Shown here: one piece after another, positions 31,399 to 41,000 of the stretch
Layout of the letters: every line of letters starts with the position of its first letter
How positions within the stretch are numbered: the first letter of the stretch is position 1
Source of the DNA: Pseudomonas sp. ML2-2023-3
Lineage (GTDB): Bacteria > Pseudomonadota > Gammaproteobacteria > Pseudomonadales > Pseudomonadaceae
Direction: 5' to 3'
Assembly: GCF_037055275.1 (NCBI RefSeq)
Contig: NZ_CP146343.1
Location: forward strand, 1,708,501-1,772,500
Length of the DNA: 64,000 bases
The notes under the pieces: model-generated
Databases searched by the model: none
Seen by the model: only the letters and a program-made list of their open reading frames with translations
What the model was told of the DNA's origin: nothing
Made by a program: the position numbers and the translations under genes

Positions 31399-32781
31399 TC
31401 AGAACGAACTTTGAATTTTCAGACCGCCAATCAGCGCGTCATCCAGCTGGCTGACGCCACCCGGGTGACGGATGTATTGCAGGTTCGGTCGAATGGTCAG
31501 CCAGTTTGTGACGTGCACGCCGTAATACAGTTCGGCGCTGTACTCTGTGTCCTGAGGCGGCAAGTAGGCCGGGTTGTCGAAGTCGTAGACGGCACGGGCC
31601 TGATTGGTGGCCTGGGCATTCTTGCGATAAGCCGGATTGACGTGAACCCGCGCCATGGCAAAGCCGATGTCGTCCTTGGGCCGCGCATCGAACACGCCTT
31701 TGTAGACGACACCTGCCTGGACATAGTTGTCCACGGCGTTGGTTTTCTTGTCATGCATAGTGGCATTGGCGAACACACTCAAGCCCCTCGACTGATCGCT
31801 GGCGCGGGTAGTGAGCTGTTGTTGCACGCCCAGCCACATCCCGTGTTTGCTCGAACTGCTGCGATACGCTTCACCCGTCAAGGCGGCAGGCTGGCCGTTG
31901 GCATCTTTGTAAGCATCTGTTGCCTTGGCATTACTGTAGTAGTAACCCGCGCGGTATTCCCCTGGCAGGCCATTAATTTTTGGCGTCCACACCAGTTCAA
32001 TCGGCAGTACCGCGCCCTGGGTACCGCTACCGCTGAGTTTGAATCCGTTTCCGCGATCCAGGTTCGACGGGTTTTGCTCATAGGCGCCGACCTGTGCGTA
32101 CAGCTCGGGCGTCAGGTGATATTTGACCCGCAGTGCCCACTGGCTGACGGGCCAGTTGTACCAGATGCTGCCAGCCCAGTTGCCCACCTGGGAGCCGCAG
32201 AACGCCAGGTTCTGGAAGTCGCACGGGAAGCTGTTGAAGTCTTCGCCCTGACCAAAGCGGCCGACCTTGATGTCGAGCTTCTGATCAAAGAACTTCTGCT
32301 GGTACCACATCTGCGTCAGGCGGGTGGTTTGACCGCGACCCCAGACTTCCTGGGCCGAGGTGAAACCGCCAACCCGTGGATCGTTGATGCGATCGTTGCT
32401 GATGTTGTTGCCGCTGCGATGGGTAATCGTCAGTTGGAACTCGGCGTCGTCCCAGCCCAGAATTTTTTGCAGGTCCAGGTGCGTGCCCAGGCCGAACTGG
32501 TCGCTGTAGCGCGCCGTACGGTCATGGTCATAGCCGCCATGCAGGTTCGAGCCCACTTCGCCCACGTAATCGAGAGAGAAGGCATAGCCCTGTTTTTCCA
32601 GTTCGCTGCGGGTGCCGCCCCAATCGCCGAGCATCCACTTGGAGTCGGAGTCAAAGGCGGGTGCTGCCTGCACGCAGGTGGCCAGGCCAAGAGCGGTCAT
32701 GCCGCCGATCAATGCCAGGGCTTTTTGCCCGGCAACAGGAAGCAGCGCGCTGTGTTTGCGCATATTCAGGAGTGTGGACAT
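31399..32781 (-). CDS. oprB: Carbohydrate-selective porin OprB
   Basis: This 460-residue outer-membrane porin has a signal sequence ending about CVQAAPAF. KWMLGDWGGTRSELEKQGYAFSLDY-type sequence near the mature N terminus and a C terminus ending in Phe (IGGLKIQSSF) are diagnostic of OprB. It admits glucose and other monosaccharides to the periplasm, where Gcd acts. Alternative start: the ATG 7 codons in (MRKHSALLP). Confidence 0.94.
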   Translation of the reverse strand: MSTLLNMRKHSALLPVAGQKALALIGGMTALGLATCVQAAPAFDSDSKWMLGDWGGTRSELEKQGYAFSLDYVGEVGSNLHGGYDHDRTARYSDQFGLGTHLDLQKILGWDDAEFQLTITHRSGNNISNDRINDPRVGGFTSAQEVWGRGQTTRLTQMWYQQKFFDQKLDIKVGRFGQGEDFNSFPCDFQNLAFCGSQVGNWAGSIWYNWPVSQWALRVKYHLTPELYAQVGAYEQNPSNLDRGNGFKLSGSGTQGAVLPIELVWTPKINGLPGEYRAGYYYSNAKATDAYKDANGQPAALTGEAYRSSSSKHGMWLGVQQQLTTRASDQSRGLSVFANATMHDKKTNAVDNYVQAGVVYKGVFDARPKDDIGFAMARVHVNPAYRKNAQATNQARAVYDFDNPAYLPPQDTEYSAELYYGVHVTNWLTIRPNLQYIRHPGGVSQLDDALIGGLKIQSSF

Positions 32782-33228
32782 AAGTCGAGATGCGAGTCTT
32801 TATAGGTATGGCTGTGGCTGTGGGTAGCGCTGTCTTTGGGGGCAGGGCATGCACTTCAGATTTAAGGGAGAATGAATCGTTTCAGCCCTTTGTGCGGAAA
32901 TGATAAAGCCCTGAATCGTTTAGAAACAGCACTTTAAGTGACATGGATCATTTCTGATTCTGTAACAGTGTGCTGCGACCCATCGTCCCAGGGGCTTTTT
33001 GTCTCATGTTCGGTGCTGTTGGCAGGTAGTTACGACCAAAGACGGAATTGAGCACAGAGTGCCACGTTGACAGGTAATGGGGTGCCAGCAAACGCCAGAA
33101 GGGCAGGAGCAGTGTGGGAGCGGGCTTGCTCGCGATGCTTTCGGCGCGGTCCGGCAGGAACACCGGGGCGTCTGCATCGAAGGCAAGCCCGCTCCCACAG
33201 GTTGTGTCGTGTGCTGGGAGTTGCTTGC
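32782..33228. other. Intergenic region upstream of oprB
   Basis: This 447-base gap holds the oprB promoter region (right to left), two direct TGAATCGTTT repeats (32873-32882 and 32912-32921, 39 bases apart) that may be activator or repressor sites, and a REP pair at its right end. No ORF of interest was found. Confidence 0.5.
33113..33202. repeat. REP palindrome pair (GTGGGAGCGGGCTTGC family)
   Basis: GTGGGAGCGGGCTTGCTCGC faces GCAAGCCCGCTCCCACAGG, with the right-hand inner part mutated (ATCGAAGGCAAGC instead of ATCGCGAGCAAGC). It is just downstream of the TonB-receptor stop. Confidence 0.82.
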
Positions 33229-35265
33229 TTAGAACGTGGTGCGCAGGCCGACCTCGATACCGCGCCCGGGGGCGGGTGCTATGTCGCGCAAAATCGAGCT
33301 GGCATAGCGCACGGTCTGGTTGGTCAGGTTGTCGCCTTTGACGAACGCCAGCCACTGACTGCTGCCCACATCGAAGTGATAACCGGCGCTGGCGCCCAGG
33401 GTTGTGTAGCCATCGGTCCCCGATTCGTTGGCTGGCACACGGCCCTGATTACTGGCGTGCTCGACGTCAATACGCGCCTGCCAGCGGTCAAGTTCCCATA
33501 GCAGGCCACTGCTCAGGCGCAGCGGGGCAATACGGGGCAACGCTTCGCCTGTGTCGAGGTTGATGGCCCGGGTGTAGTCACCGGACAGCTCCAAAGCAAA
33601 TTTGCCGTAGGCGCTTTCACCCAGCTTCCAGTGATCTTTGGCTTCAAAGCCTGTGAAGCGTGCCCGAACTCCGGAATAGGTGTATTCCGGAATACCATCG
33701 GCGTCGGGTTCTCCTTCGTCATTCAGCGTACGACCTGTGCCCAGCAGGCCGATGTAGTTGGAGAAGTGGCTGTAGAAAACGCCAACGCTGCCCTTGTGGG
33801 TGCCATTGTCAAAGCGCAGTGCCAGATCGCTGGACACGGCTTTTTCCTTCGACAGAGTGGCACTGCCCACTTCATAGGTGCCGGTGGCGACGTGGGCGCC
33901 ATTGGCGTACAGCTCATAAAACGTCGGGGCACGTTCGGTGTAGCCCAGGGTGGCGGCCAGCGACCAGACAGGGGTAAGGGTGTACACAGCGCCTGAAGAC
34001 AGGCTGCCTGCGGTGAAACTTTTGGAGCGGTCGGCCGCAGAAAAGCGCTCATTGCCCTTGGCATCCGGGTCGACCACGGTGCGCTCCAGGCGCCCGCCGA
34101 GGCTGAGTTTCAGTCGCTCGGTGGCTTGCAGCTCTTCGAGAATAAACAGCGCGCCGCTGTTGGTATCGGTCTGCGGCACGAAGGCTTCTTCGCCCAGGGC
34201 CGAGAACTCGTTGCGATTGACCTGTGCGCCGACCACCCCTTCCAGCGGGCCGATCGGCACATGGCGGGCTTCGACGCGGGCTTCGTAGCCCTTGTTCTTG
34301 AACGTGGTACCGACTTCGCCGCCTTCGATTTCGCGGTGCTCGTAATCGGTGTAGCCGGCATCCAGTTTCAGCGAGCTGAAAGGGCCCTGCAGGTTGCGTA
34401 TCTCGGAGGCGAACGCGTAGTGATCCTGTTTCATGCGGATACGCACGTCCTGCTCGGCCGGTGAGCCGTAGTTGGCGTCGTAAGTGCTGTAGGACAGACC
34501 TGCGTAGCCATCATCCCACGTGTAGGAACCGCCCACTGCGCCGCCGTCCTGGCGGCCGTTGCTGTTGCCTAAACGACCTTTCTTTTCGACGCCATCTTCG
34601 CTTTCGGGTGCATGACGGCTACGGGCATAACCCGGGATTTTCAGGTCATTGAATTCGCGAGCGTTGGCATCCAGGTGCAGGGCGAAGGTGCCATCACCGG
34701 CTTCCAGTTTGCCGGCACTGCTGCGGGTGGTGGCTGCGCCGCCGTAGCGCAGTTCGCCCGCGCCGTGAATGCCTTCGATGGCTTCGGTGGGGATGCGGTT
34801 GTCGAAGGTGTTGACCACGCCGCCGATGGCGTTGCCGCCGTACAGCAAGGCCGCCGGGCCGCGCACGATTTCGATGCGCTCAACGTTGACCGGGTCCAGT
34901 GGCACCGCGTGATCGTAAGACAGTGACGAGGCATCCAATGCACCAACGCCATTGCGCAGGATGCGAATGCGGTCGCCATCCAGCCCCCGAATGATCGGGC
35001 GGCTGGCGCCGGGGCCGAAGTAGGAAGAAGAAACACCCGGCTGTTTATTGAGGGTTTCGCCCAGGCTGCCTTGCTGTTGCAAGGTCAGATCGTCGCCTTC
35101 GAGCACCGTGGTGGGTGACGCTGATTGGCTGTTGCCCAACGGGTTGCCGGTAATGACCTGCGGTTGCAGTTCGAGGGCATAGGCAGGGGAGGCGAGCAGC
35201 AGTGCGGTGGCGAGCGGTGTCAGGTGAAGACGTCGTAGATGACGTGGGAAGGCAGGGGAGGACAT
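33229..35265 (-). CDS. TonB-dependent outer-membrane receptor, probable zinc receptor (ZnuD-like)
   Basis: The 678-residue protein has a signal peptide, a plug domain (about 45-165: GETLNKQPGVSSSYFGPGASRPIIRGLDG and VERIEIVRGPAALLYGGNAIGGVVN regions), and a 22-strand barrel with a C-terminal Phe (VGLRTTF). There are histidine/aspartate-rich extracellular stretches such as SRHAPESEDG. A Zur-box-like palindrome 60-80 bases upstream of the start supports zinc import under zinc limitation. AAGGAA precedes the ATG. Confidence 0.88.
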   Translation of the reverse strand: MSSPAFPRHLRRLHLTPLATALLLASPAYALELQPQVITGNPLGNSQSASPTTVLEGDDLTLQQQGSLGETLNKQPGVSSSYFGPGASRPIIRGLDGDRIRILRNGVGALDASSLSYDHAVPLDPVNVERIEIVRGPAALLYGGNAIGGVVNTFDNRIPTEAIEGIHGAGELRYGGAATTRSSAGKLEAGDGTFALHLDANAREFNDLKIPGYARSRHAPESEDGVEKKGRLGNSNGRQDGGAVGGSYTWDDGYAGLSYSTYDANYGSPAEQDVRIRMKQDHYAFASEIRNLQGPFSSLKLDAGYTDYEHREIEGGEVGTTFKNKGYEARVEARHVPIGPLEGVVGAQVNRNEFSALGEEAFVPQTDTNSGALFILEELQATERLKLSLGGRLERTVVDPDAKGNERFSAADRSKSFTAGSLSSGAVYTLTPVWSLAATLGYTERAPTFYELYANGAHVATGTYEVGSATLSKEKAVSSDLALRFDNGTHKGSVGVFYSHFSNYIGLLGTGRTLNDEGEPDADGIPEYTYSGVRARFTGFEAKDHWKLGESAYGKFALELSGDYTRAINLDTGEALPRIAPLRLSSGLLWELDRWQARIDVEHASNQGRVPANESGTDGYTTLGASAGYHFDVGSSQWLAFVKGDNLTNQTVRYASSILRDIAPAPGRGIEVGLRTTF

Positions 35266-35327
35266 TGCAAGTTCCTTGGCAAGGTGACGAATGAAAGCGG
35301 CGCTGAGCGCTCTTTGAAGTGAAAGCT

Positions 35328-35345
35328 ATAGTTACAATATAACAT
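35328..35345 (-). promoter_or_regulatory. Zur-box-like operator
   Basis: Minus strand reads ATGTTATATTGTAACTAT, close to the gamma-proteobacterial Zur consensus ATGTTATAWTATAACAT, with differences only in the right arm. It lies 63 bases upstream of the TonB-receptor start, where it would overlap the promoter. Confidence 0.7.
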
Positions 35346-35484
35346 CACTTTAATGGTGTCCAAGCGGAACTTTCATTTGGGTGCCGGGTCACGGCTAGAC
35401 TTGCTCCGTACCGAATGCACTTCCCCCTGAGCAGGTGCTCGGCTAAGGTGCGCGGCTTTCTCTCTATTGCTTTAAAGGCCCGGC

Positions 35485-35715
35485 ATGACTGAATCCAACA
35501 ACAACCCATTGCACGGCGTGACGCTGGAACAGATCCTCACTGCGCTGGTGGCGCATTACGAGTGGGAAGGGCTGGCCGAGCGTATTGATATTCGTTGCTT
35601 CAAGAGCGACCCGAGCATCAAGTCGAGCCTGACGTTCTTGCGTAAAACCCCGTGGGCGCGGGAAAAGGTCGAGAAGCTGTACGTGAAATATGCCCGTACC
35701 AAACGCGAAATTTGA
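35485..35715 (+). CDS. VF530/DUF2132-family DNA-binding-like protein
   Basis: A 76-residue protein with the family pattern [17 protein letters not shown], then [13 protein letters not shown], then [22 protein letters not shown]. The family is small, basic at the C terminus and resembles DNA-binding folds in solved structures. Role unknown. It is followed 7 bases later by a membrane-protein gene, so co-transcription is likely. Confidence 0.85.
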   Translation: MTESNNNPLHGVTLEQILTALVAHYEWEGLAERIDIRCFKSDPSIKSSLTFLRKTPWAREKVEKLYVKYARTKREI

Positions 35716-35722
35716 TCGGCCA

Positions 35723-36358
35723 ATGAGTGTCGCGTCACGCACGCTGTGCACCGTGATGGCAATCCTGGGCTGGAGCGGCCTGGCCATTCAGCTTGAGCTG
35801 GTGCTGTTCGCCCGCTGGATGAGCGGAGCGAATGTGGTAGGCGGGCTGGTGAGCTATTACAGCTTTTTCACCATTTTGACCAACACCCTTGCCGCCTGCG
35901 TGTTGACGTATGCCGCAGACGCCCGCAGCTCAAAGGGCAGGACGTTTTTCTTGCAGCCGTGGGTCAGTAGCGGCATTGCCGTCAGCATTATCGTAGTGGG
36001 GGCGGCATATAGCCTGTTGCTGCGCCAGCTCTGGCAGCCTGAAGGCTGGCAATGGTTGGCCAATGAACTATTGCATGACGTGATGCCGGTGCTGTTTGCG
36101 TTGTACTGGTGGTTTTACGTGCCGAAAGGGGTGTTGCGGGTGAGCCATATAGGGCTCTGGATGCTGTACCCGGTCCTGTATTTCGCTTACATCCTGCTGC
36201 GCGGGCACCTGTTGGGTGTGTACCCGTATCCGTTTATCGATGTCGAGAAATTGGGCTACGGGCAAGCGTTTATCAATGCAGGCGGGATTCTGGCAGGATT
36301 TGTTGCGGTCGCGCTGGCGGTGGTGGCAGTGGACCGTTACAGGGGCCAGCGGGCCTGA
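35723..36358 (+). CDS. Pr6Pr-family membrane protein
   Basis: The 211-residue protein has six predicted membrane helices and the family hallmark YYSFFTILTNTLAACVLTYA plus a helix ending ELLHDVMPVLFALYWWFYVP. No enzyme or transport role is established for this family. The ATG at 35723 is chosen over 35690 because the latter lies inside the preceding gene. Confidence 0.8.
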   Translation: MSVASRTLCTVMAILGWSGLAIQLELVLFARWMSGANVVGGLVSYYSFFTILTNTLAACVLTYAADARSSKGRTFFLQPWVSSGIAVSIIVVGAAYSLLLRQLWQPEGWQWLANELLHDVMPVLFALYWWFYVPKGVLRVSHIGLWMLYPVLYFAYILLRGHLLGVYPYPFIDVEKLGYGQAFINAGGILAGFVAVALAVVAVDRYRGQRA

Positions 36359-36374
36359 TCCCGGCCTGGCTTTT

Positions 36375-36459
36375 GTGGGAGCGGGCTTGCTCGCGATAGC
36401 CTCACCAGGCGGGTCAGACAAACCCCGTTGCTAGCATCGCGAGCAAGCCCGCTCCCACC
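36375..36459. repeat. REP palindrome pair (GTGGGAGCGGGCTTGC family)
   Basis: GTGGGAGCGGGCTTGCTCGC with GAT faces its inverse, between convergent genes. Confidence 0.88.
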
Positions 36460-36476
36460 GAATTTTGCCGTGAGGC

Positions 36477-37262
36477 CTACTCTTCAGCACCACCTTCCAG
36501 GCGCCAATACCCCACGGCCTTGACGAACTCTTCGTTCAAACCGTGGGTATCGAGCAGTACCCGGCGAACCTTGCGCGACAACGCGCTTTCGGTCGCAACC
36601 CAGGTGTAGAGCTCACCTGAAGGCATGCTTAACCCGGCAACCGTCTTGAGCACGTCCTGCCCAGGCACATCGCGATGTACCCAGATCACCTCGACCGACG
36701 CGGCACTGTGCAGGGGCTGCTCCTCAAGGGCGTTTTCCACCTCGACCACCACTAAGGCGCGGCGATTGGCGGGCAGCTCTTCCAGTCGGCGGGCGATGGC
36801 AGGCAGTGCGGTTTCGTCACCGATCAGCACATAACTGTCGAAGATGTCCGGCACTACCATCGAGCCTCTTGGGCCGCCGATATGCAGGTACTGACCAGGC
36901 TCGGCCTGAGCGGCCCAGGTGGCAGCGGGGCCGTCACCGTGCAGTACAAAGTCGATGTCCAGTTCAAAGGTGCTCAAGTCATAGCGGCGCGGGGTGTAGT
37001 CGCGCATCGGCGCCATGACGCTGCCTTTCAGACCGGCACTCAATTCCAGATTTTCCAGCGCTGCCAGCTCTTGCTCGGTTTGCGGGAAAAACAGCTTTAC
37101 GTGATCGTCGCTGCCAAGACTGATGAAGCCCGCCAGCTCTGGTCCACCCAGGGTAATACGGCGCATGCGCGGGGTCAGGTCGACGACCCGTAGCACTTCA
37201 AGCTTGCGGCGTTTTATTTCATGCATGACACGGTGAATGGTCTGGGGAGTAGCGGCATTCAT
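36477..37262 (-). CDS. Siderophore-interacting protein / NAD(P)H ferric-chelate reductase (YqjH type)
   Basis: This 261-residue cytoplasmic flavoprotein has an FAD-binding domain with RDYTPRRYD (residues about 87-95), then YLHIGGPRGSMVVP and an SIP domain with YVLIGDETALPAIARRLEE. It ends VGYWRLEGG. Such enzymes release iron from ferric siderophores. The start overlaps the stop of a PadR regulator by 4 bases. In E. coli the homologues yqjH and yqjI are divergent; here they form an operon, repressor first. Confidence 0.9.
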   Translation of the reverse strand: MNAATPQTIHRVMHEIKRRKLEVLRVVDLTPRMRRITLGGPELAGFISLGSDDHVKLFFPQTEQELAALENLELSAGLKGSVMAPMRDYTPRRYDLSTFELDIDFVLHGDGPAATWAAQAEPGQYLHIGGPRGSMVVPDIFDSYVLIGDETALPAIARRLEELPANRRALVVVEVENALEEQPLHSAASVEVIWVHRDVPGQDVLKTVAGLSMPSGELYTWVATESALSRKVRRVLLDTHGLNEEFVKAVGYWRLEGGAEE

Positions 37263-37837
37263 TTAGCGTTCTCCTGTGCAGGCTGGGCAGTGACAGGGCC
37301 ATCGACAATGGCTTTGGCGGTGTTGTTGAGTAAGTCCCGTACCCGCAGGATTTCTTCGGGGCTCCAGCGACCATGGTGCATCTGCAAGGCATGGCGCAGG
37401 TTGTGTACAGCCTCGTGAATCTCGGCGGGTCGATCATGGCCGCGCAAAGAGCGCTTGCTGACATCGATGCGCATGCGCACGCCGTCCAGGGCAATGGCTT
37501 GATCACTCAGGGACTGGCGACCAAGGTCGGTCACGCAGTAGCGTTTTTTCCCACCCTCAGCGTCGCCCTGAATCAGTTCGCTTTCTTCAAGGAAGGTCAG
37601 GGTGGGGTAGATCACGCCGGGGCTCGGGCTGTACGCGCCGTCGAATAAGCCTTCGATCTGGCGGATAAGGTCGTAGCCGTGGCAAGGCTGTTCGGCAATC
37701 AGTGCCAACAGCAGTAATTTCAAATCGCCTGGGGCGAATACTCGGGGTCCGCGTCCGCCGCGTTCGCGACCGGTGCGTTTCTCGAAGCCGTCTTGACCCG
37801 CGCCATGTTCGCGGTGGTGGGGATGATGTTCGCTCAT
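37259..37837 (-). CDS. PadR-family repressor with His-rich N terminus (YqjI-like)
   Basis: The 192-residue protein has an N-terminal histidine-rich tail (MSEHHPHHREHG) of the kind that binds nickel/iron in E. coli YqjI, then a PadR winged helix (LKLLLLALIAEQPCHGYDLIRQIE, YPTLTFLEESELI, KRYCVTDLGRQSL) and a C-terminal helical dimerisation region. It is probably an autorepressor of itself and the ferric reductase gene it overlaps. A perfect 18-bp palindrome 32-49 bases upstream is the likely operator. Confidence 0.88.
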   Translation of the reverse strand: MSEHHPHHREHGAGQDGFEKRTGRERGGRGPRVFAPGDLKLLLLALIAEQPCHGYDLIRQIEGLFDGAYSPSPGVIYPTLTFLEESELIQGDAEGGKKRYCVTDLGRQSLSDQAIALDGVRMRIDVSKRSLRGHDRPAEIHEAVHNLRHALQMHHGRWSPEEILRVRDLLNNTAKAIVDGPVTAQPAQENAK

Positions 37838-37868
37838 TTTCTCTTCGCTCTCGTTAAGTTAGATACAA

Positions 37869-37886
37869 CTTAAGATATATCTTAAG
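37869..37886 (-). promoter_or_regulatory. Perfect palindrome, likely YqjI-like operator
   Basis: CTTAAGATATATCTTAAG is an exact 18-bp palindrome just upstream of the PadR gene. A further AAGTT-N6-AACTT repeat (37855-37870) abuts it. TTTACA on the minus strand (37895-37890) may be the -35, placing the palindrome in the spacer. Confidence 0.7.
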
Positions 37887-37911
37887 AAATGTAAAAACTC
37901 ACTCGACGAAC

Positions 37912-37930
37912 GGTAATGATTCTCATCGGT
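37912..37930 (-). promoter_or_regulatory. Fur-box-like site
   Basis: GGTAATGATTCTCATCGGT matches the 19-bp Fur consensus at 12 positions, including the TAATGAT and TCAT cores. It sits about 75 bases upstream of the repressor start. Iron control of a ferric reductase operon would make sense. Confidence 0.55.
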
Positions 37931-37956
37931 CGACAGGATTCTTGTTCACACGGACC

Positions 37957-38052
37957 CCATCGCGAGCAAGCCCGCTCCCACAGTGCTGTGGTTTTCACAC
38001 CCTTTGAGGGGGTGTCACAGAACAATGTGGGAGCGGGCTTGCCCGCGATGGC
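37957..38052. repeat. REP pair in tail-to-tail orientation
   Basis: Here the two cores point outward relative to the other pairs: ATCGCGAGCAAGCCCGCTCC at left and GGAGCGGGCTTGCCCGCGAT at right. Between them is a second small hairpin (CACACCC/GGGTGTC region). Confidence 0.85.
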
Positions 38053-38088
38053 ATCAGCCCGTTTTGCCAGACAGGCCGCGGTGTTTTG

Positions 38089-41000
38089 CTATTTCGCTGC
38101 GGTTTGTATCGACGCTGGCGCCAGGCACAAGGTGTTGGTACCCGGTTGCAGATAGGGCGTGAGGATCGGTGCCATGCCCTTGAGCACTTGCACCGGCAGT
38201 GCGGAGGTGAATTTGAACGCCTCGGCCGAGCGCCCCGGAACGAAGGCAGTCAGGGTGCCGAAGTGATGCTCGCCGATATAAAACACGAAGGTCGCTGTGC
38301 GGTTGATCGACTTGGAACTGAGAATCCGTCCACCCGCCCCCATGCTTTCGATACGGTTGTCGCCGGTGCCGGTCTTGCCGCCCATGGCCAGCGGTGAGCC
38401 GTCATCAAGCTTGAAACTGCCCGAGACCCGGCGCGCAGTGCCGGCATCCACCACTTGGGACAAGGCTTCGCGCAGGGCCGTGGCGACTTCGCTGGGCATG
38501 ACCCGCACGCCTTTGTCCGGGTCGTTGATCAGGCGGGTTTCATAGGGGGTATCGGCGGCGAAATGCAGGGTATCAATGCGCAACACCGGCAAACGCACGC
38601 CATCGTTAAGAATGATGCCCATCAGTTCGGAAAGTGCCGCCGGGCGATCCCCGGAACTGCCCAGCGCGGTGGCAAGGGAGGGCACCAGATGGTCGAACGG
38701 GTAACCGACTTTTTGCCAGCGTTGATGGATGTCCAGGAAAGCTTCGATTTCCAGCATGGTGCGGATGCGGCTGTCACGGGCGCTCTTGTGCCGGCTTTTG
38801 AACAGCCAACTGTAAACTTCCTGACGTTCGTGCTCGCTGGCGCCGACGGCTTGCTGGAAGGTTGCCTGCGGGTTATTGAGCAAATACCCCAGCAACCACA
38901 GATCCAGTGGATGGACTTTGGCGATATAGCCCTGGTCAGGCAGGTTATAGGCACCGGGGCCGTAGCCCTCATACAGCTTGGTCAGCCGCTCATCGGTGAT
39001 TTTGTCGCTGCTCAAATGGGAGCGCACAAAGCGGTTGAAGGTGGCCTGGTCTGAGTTCGGGAACAGATAACGATGCACGGCCGCCATTCTGATGGCGGTG
39101 GGGTGCATGCTGTCCAGGAAGGTGTCGAGGCGGGCCTTGGAGTCTTTGCCCCGGTATTTTTTCCAGAACTTGAGCATGAATGTCGTGCCTTCACGGTCGG
39201 CGAAGCGGCTCAGATACTCCTGGCGAAGCGGGTTGCTGTCATCGCGCAGCAACTCGACGTTGTTGCTGGGCGACTGGTAGCTGGTGTAGCGCACCACATC
39301 ACGCATCAGGCGCACAAAAGGCAGGTTGATCGACTCACGTATCGAGTCGCGCAGCGTCGCCGTCCGGTTGTTGTCCTGGCTGCGGAAGTTGTGGAAGTGA
39401 TGCATGCCGCCGCCGGTAAAAAAGCCTTCACCGGGGTTGGCGGAGTATTGGCGGTTGAGTGCTGCATCGAGCATTGGCGCAAGGGTTGAGCCCGGTTTTT
39501 CGATCAGGTAACCCAGTGCCCAACGGGTCAGGGGGTCTTGATCGGTGATCGGGATTTTTCTCAAGACGACGCCGGGCTGGCTGGCATAGCGATCATGCAG
39601 TTCTGAAATGATTTGCAGGTAGGTGGTCAGGACTCGCAGTTTGGCCGTTGAGCCCAGTTCCAGTTTGCTGCCTTCGTTGATGTCGAAAGGCTGGTCGGTG
39701 CTGTCGGTTTGCACCCGTGCTCGCGCACCGTCCGGAGTGAGTTCGAACAAGGTAAAGCTGTAACGCACTTGCGCGGTGCTGGTGGGGGTCAACAGGTAGG
39801 GGCCAAGCAGGCCGATCTTTGCGGCAAAGGCCGGGTCTGCCAGTTGACGCAGATACTCACTGACCTGACGTTGCAGATCGCCTTGCAAGGTACTGGTGGC
39901 AGACAGGTCCAGACGGTCAAGGTCATACAGCGGACGCTTGAGCAGCACTGAAAGGCGGCTGCGGGCCACGCTGATGCCCTTGTTGGTTTCGTTCGGTTGC
40001 ATCGTCGGCGCCAGGGCCCAATCGCGGTAGGTCACGTGGCTGGCCAGTGCGGCTTCAGTGAGTGCCGGATCAATCACATTGTTTTGTGCCAGCAGGCGTA
40101 TATGGCTGTCGGTCAATTGCGCCAGTTCGTCACGGCCTCGGGCCAGGTAGTGGGAGGGTCTGCGCTGGGCGATCATCAGTGACAGCACTTCGCGCAATGC
40201 CAACCCTCTCTGAGCGAGGCTTTTTGGGTCTGTGGCGGTACTGCTCAGCATCTGGTTGACCTGATTGAAGTCGGCGCCGTACCACACCCGCAAACCTTCG
40301 GCCATGCCGTGGACTTCGCCATGACCGGGCACTGCCGACAGTGGCACGCTGTTGAGGTAGTCGCGCACCACCTTTTGCCGGGCGGGCAGAGTCTGTGGAC
40401 CGTCCTGATAGGCTCGCACGCTGGCCGAGACCATCTGGCGCAGTTTTTCGCTGCCCGACAACGTCAGTCCATCGGGTGAATGACGATATTTTTCAAGTTG
40501 GGTGGCCAGGGTGCTGCCACCTGCAGACTGCCCCGGCAGATGCAGCATCTTGGCAACCTGCGAGTAAGCGGCCATGGCAAATCGCGGCCAGTCCACGGCA
40601 GGGTTCGCTTGCGGCTGCGCAGGGTCAAGCAGGTCGCGGTTTTCGATAAACAGCAAACTGTGAACCACCAGCGGGGGAATGCTCGCAAAGCTTGAGTACA
40701 ACTGCTGCGGGTAGTTGTACTGATACAGGGCGCTGCCCGCACAATCGGTGATCGAGAGTCCTGTCTGAATTTTTTCCGAATAGGGTACGAAAAACCCTTT
40801 CTCGCTGTAGCCCAGTAACTCTGGCGAAAAGCGGCTTTGTTGAGTGATTACGTAGTCACGTTTTAGCAGGCGTGGAAGGAAGTCGCCTAATGCGCTGTAG
40901 CCCAAACGCTTGTCGAAAGGCCCATCCCCAGGATATTGAATCGCGTCGGACGGCCCCGCATGCATCGAATAGCTCAATGAGGCGGCAAAGCGGCTGAATT

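Noticed and set aside
37957..38052. Repeated palindromic units that could suggest a CRISPR array
   Set aside because: Only two inverted REP cores are present and they are not direct repeats with regular spacers; no cas genes are in the window.
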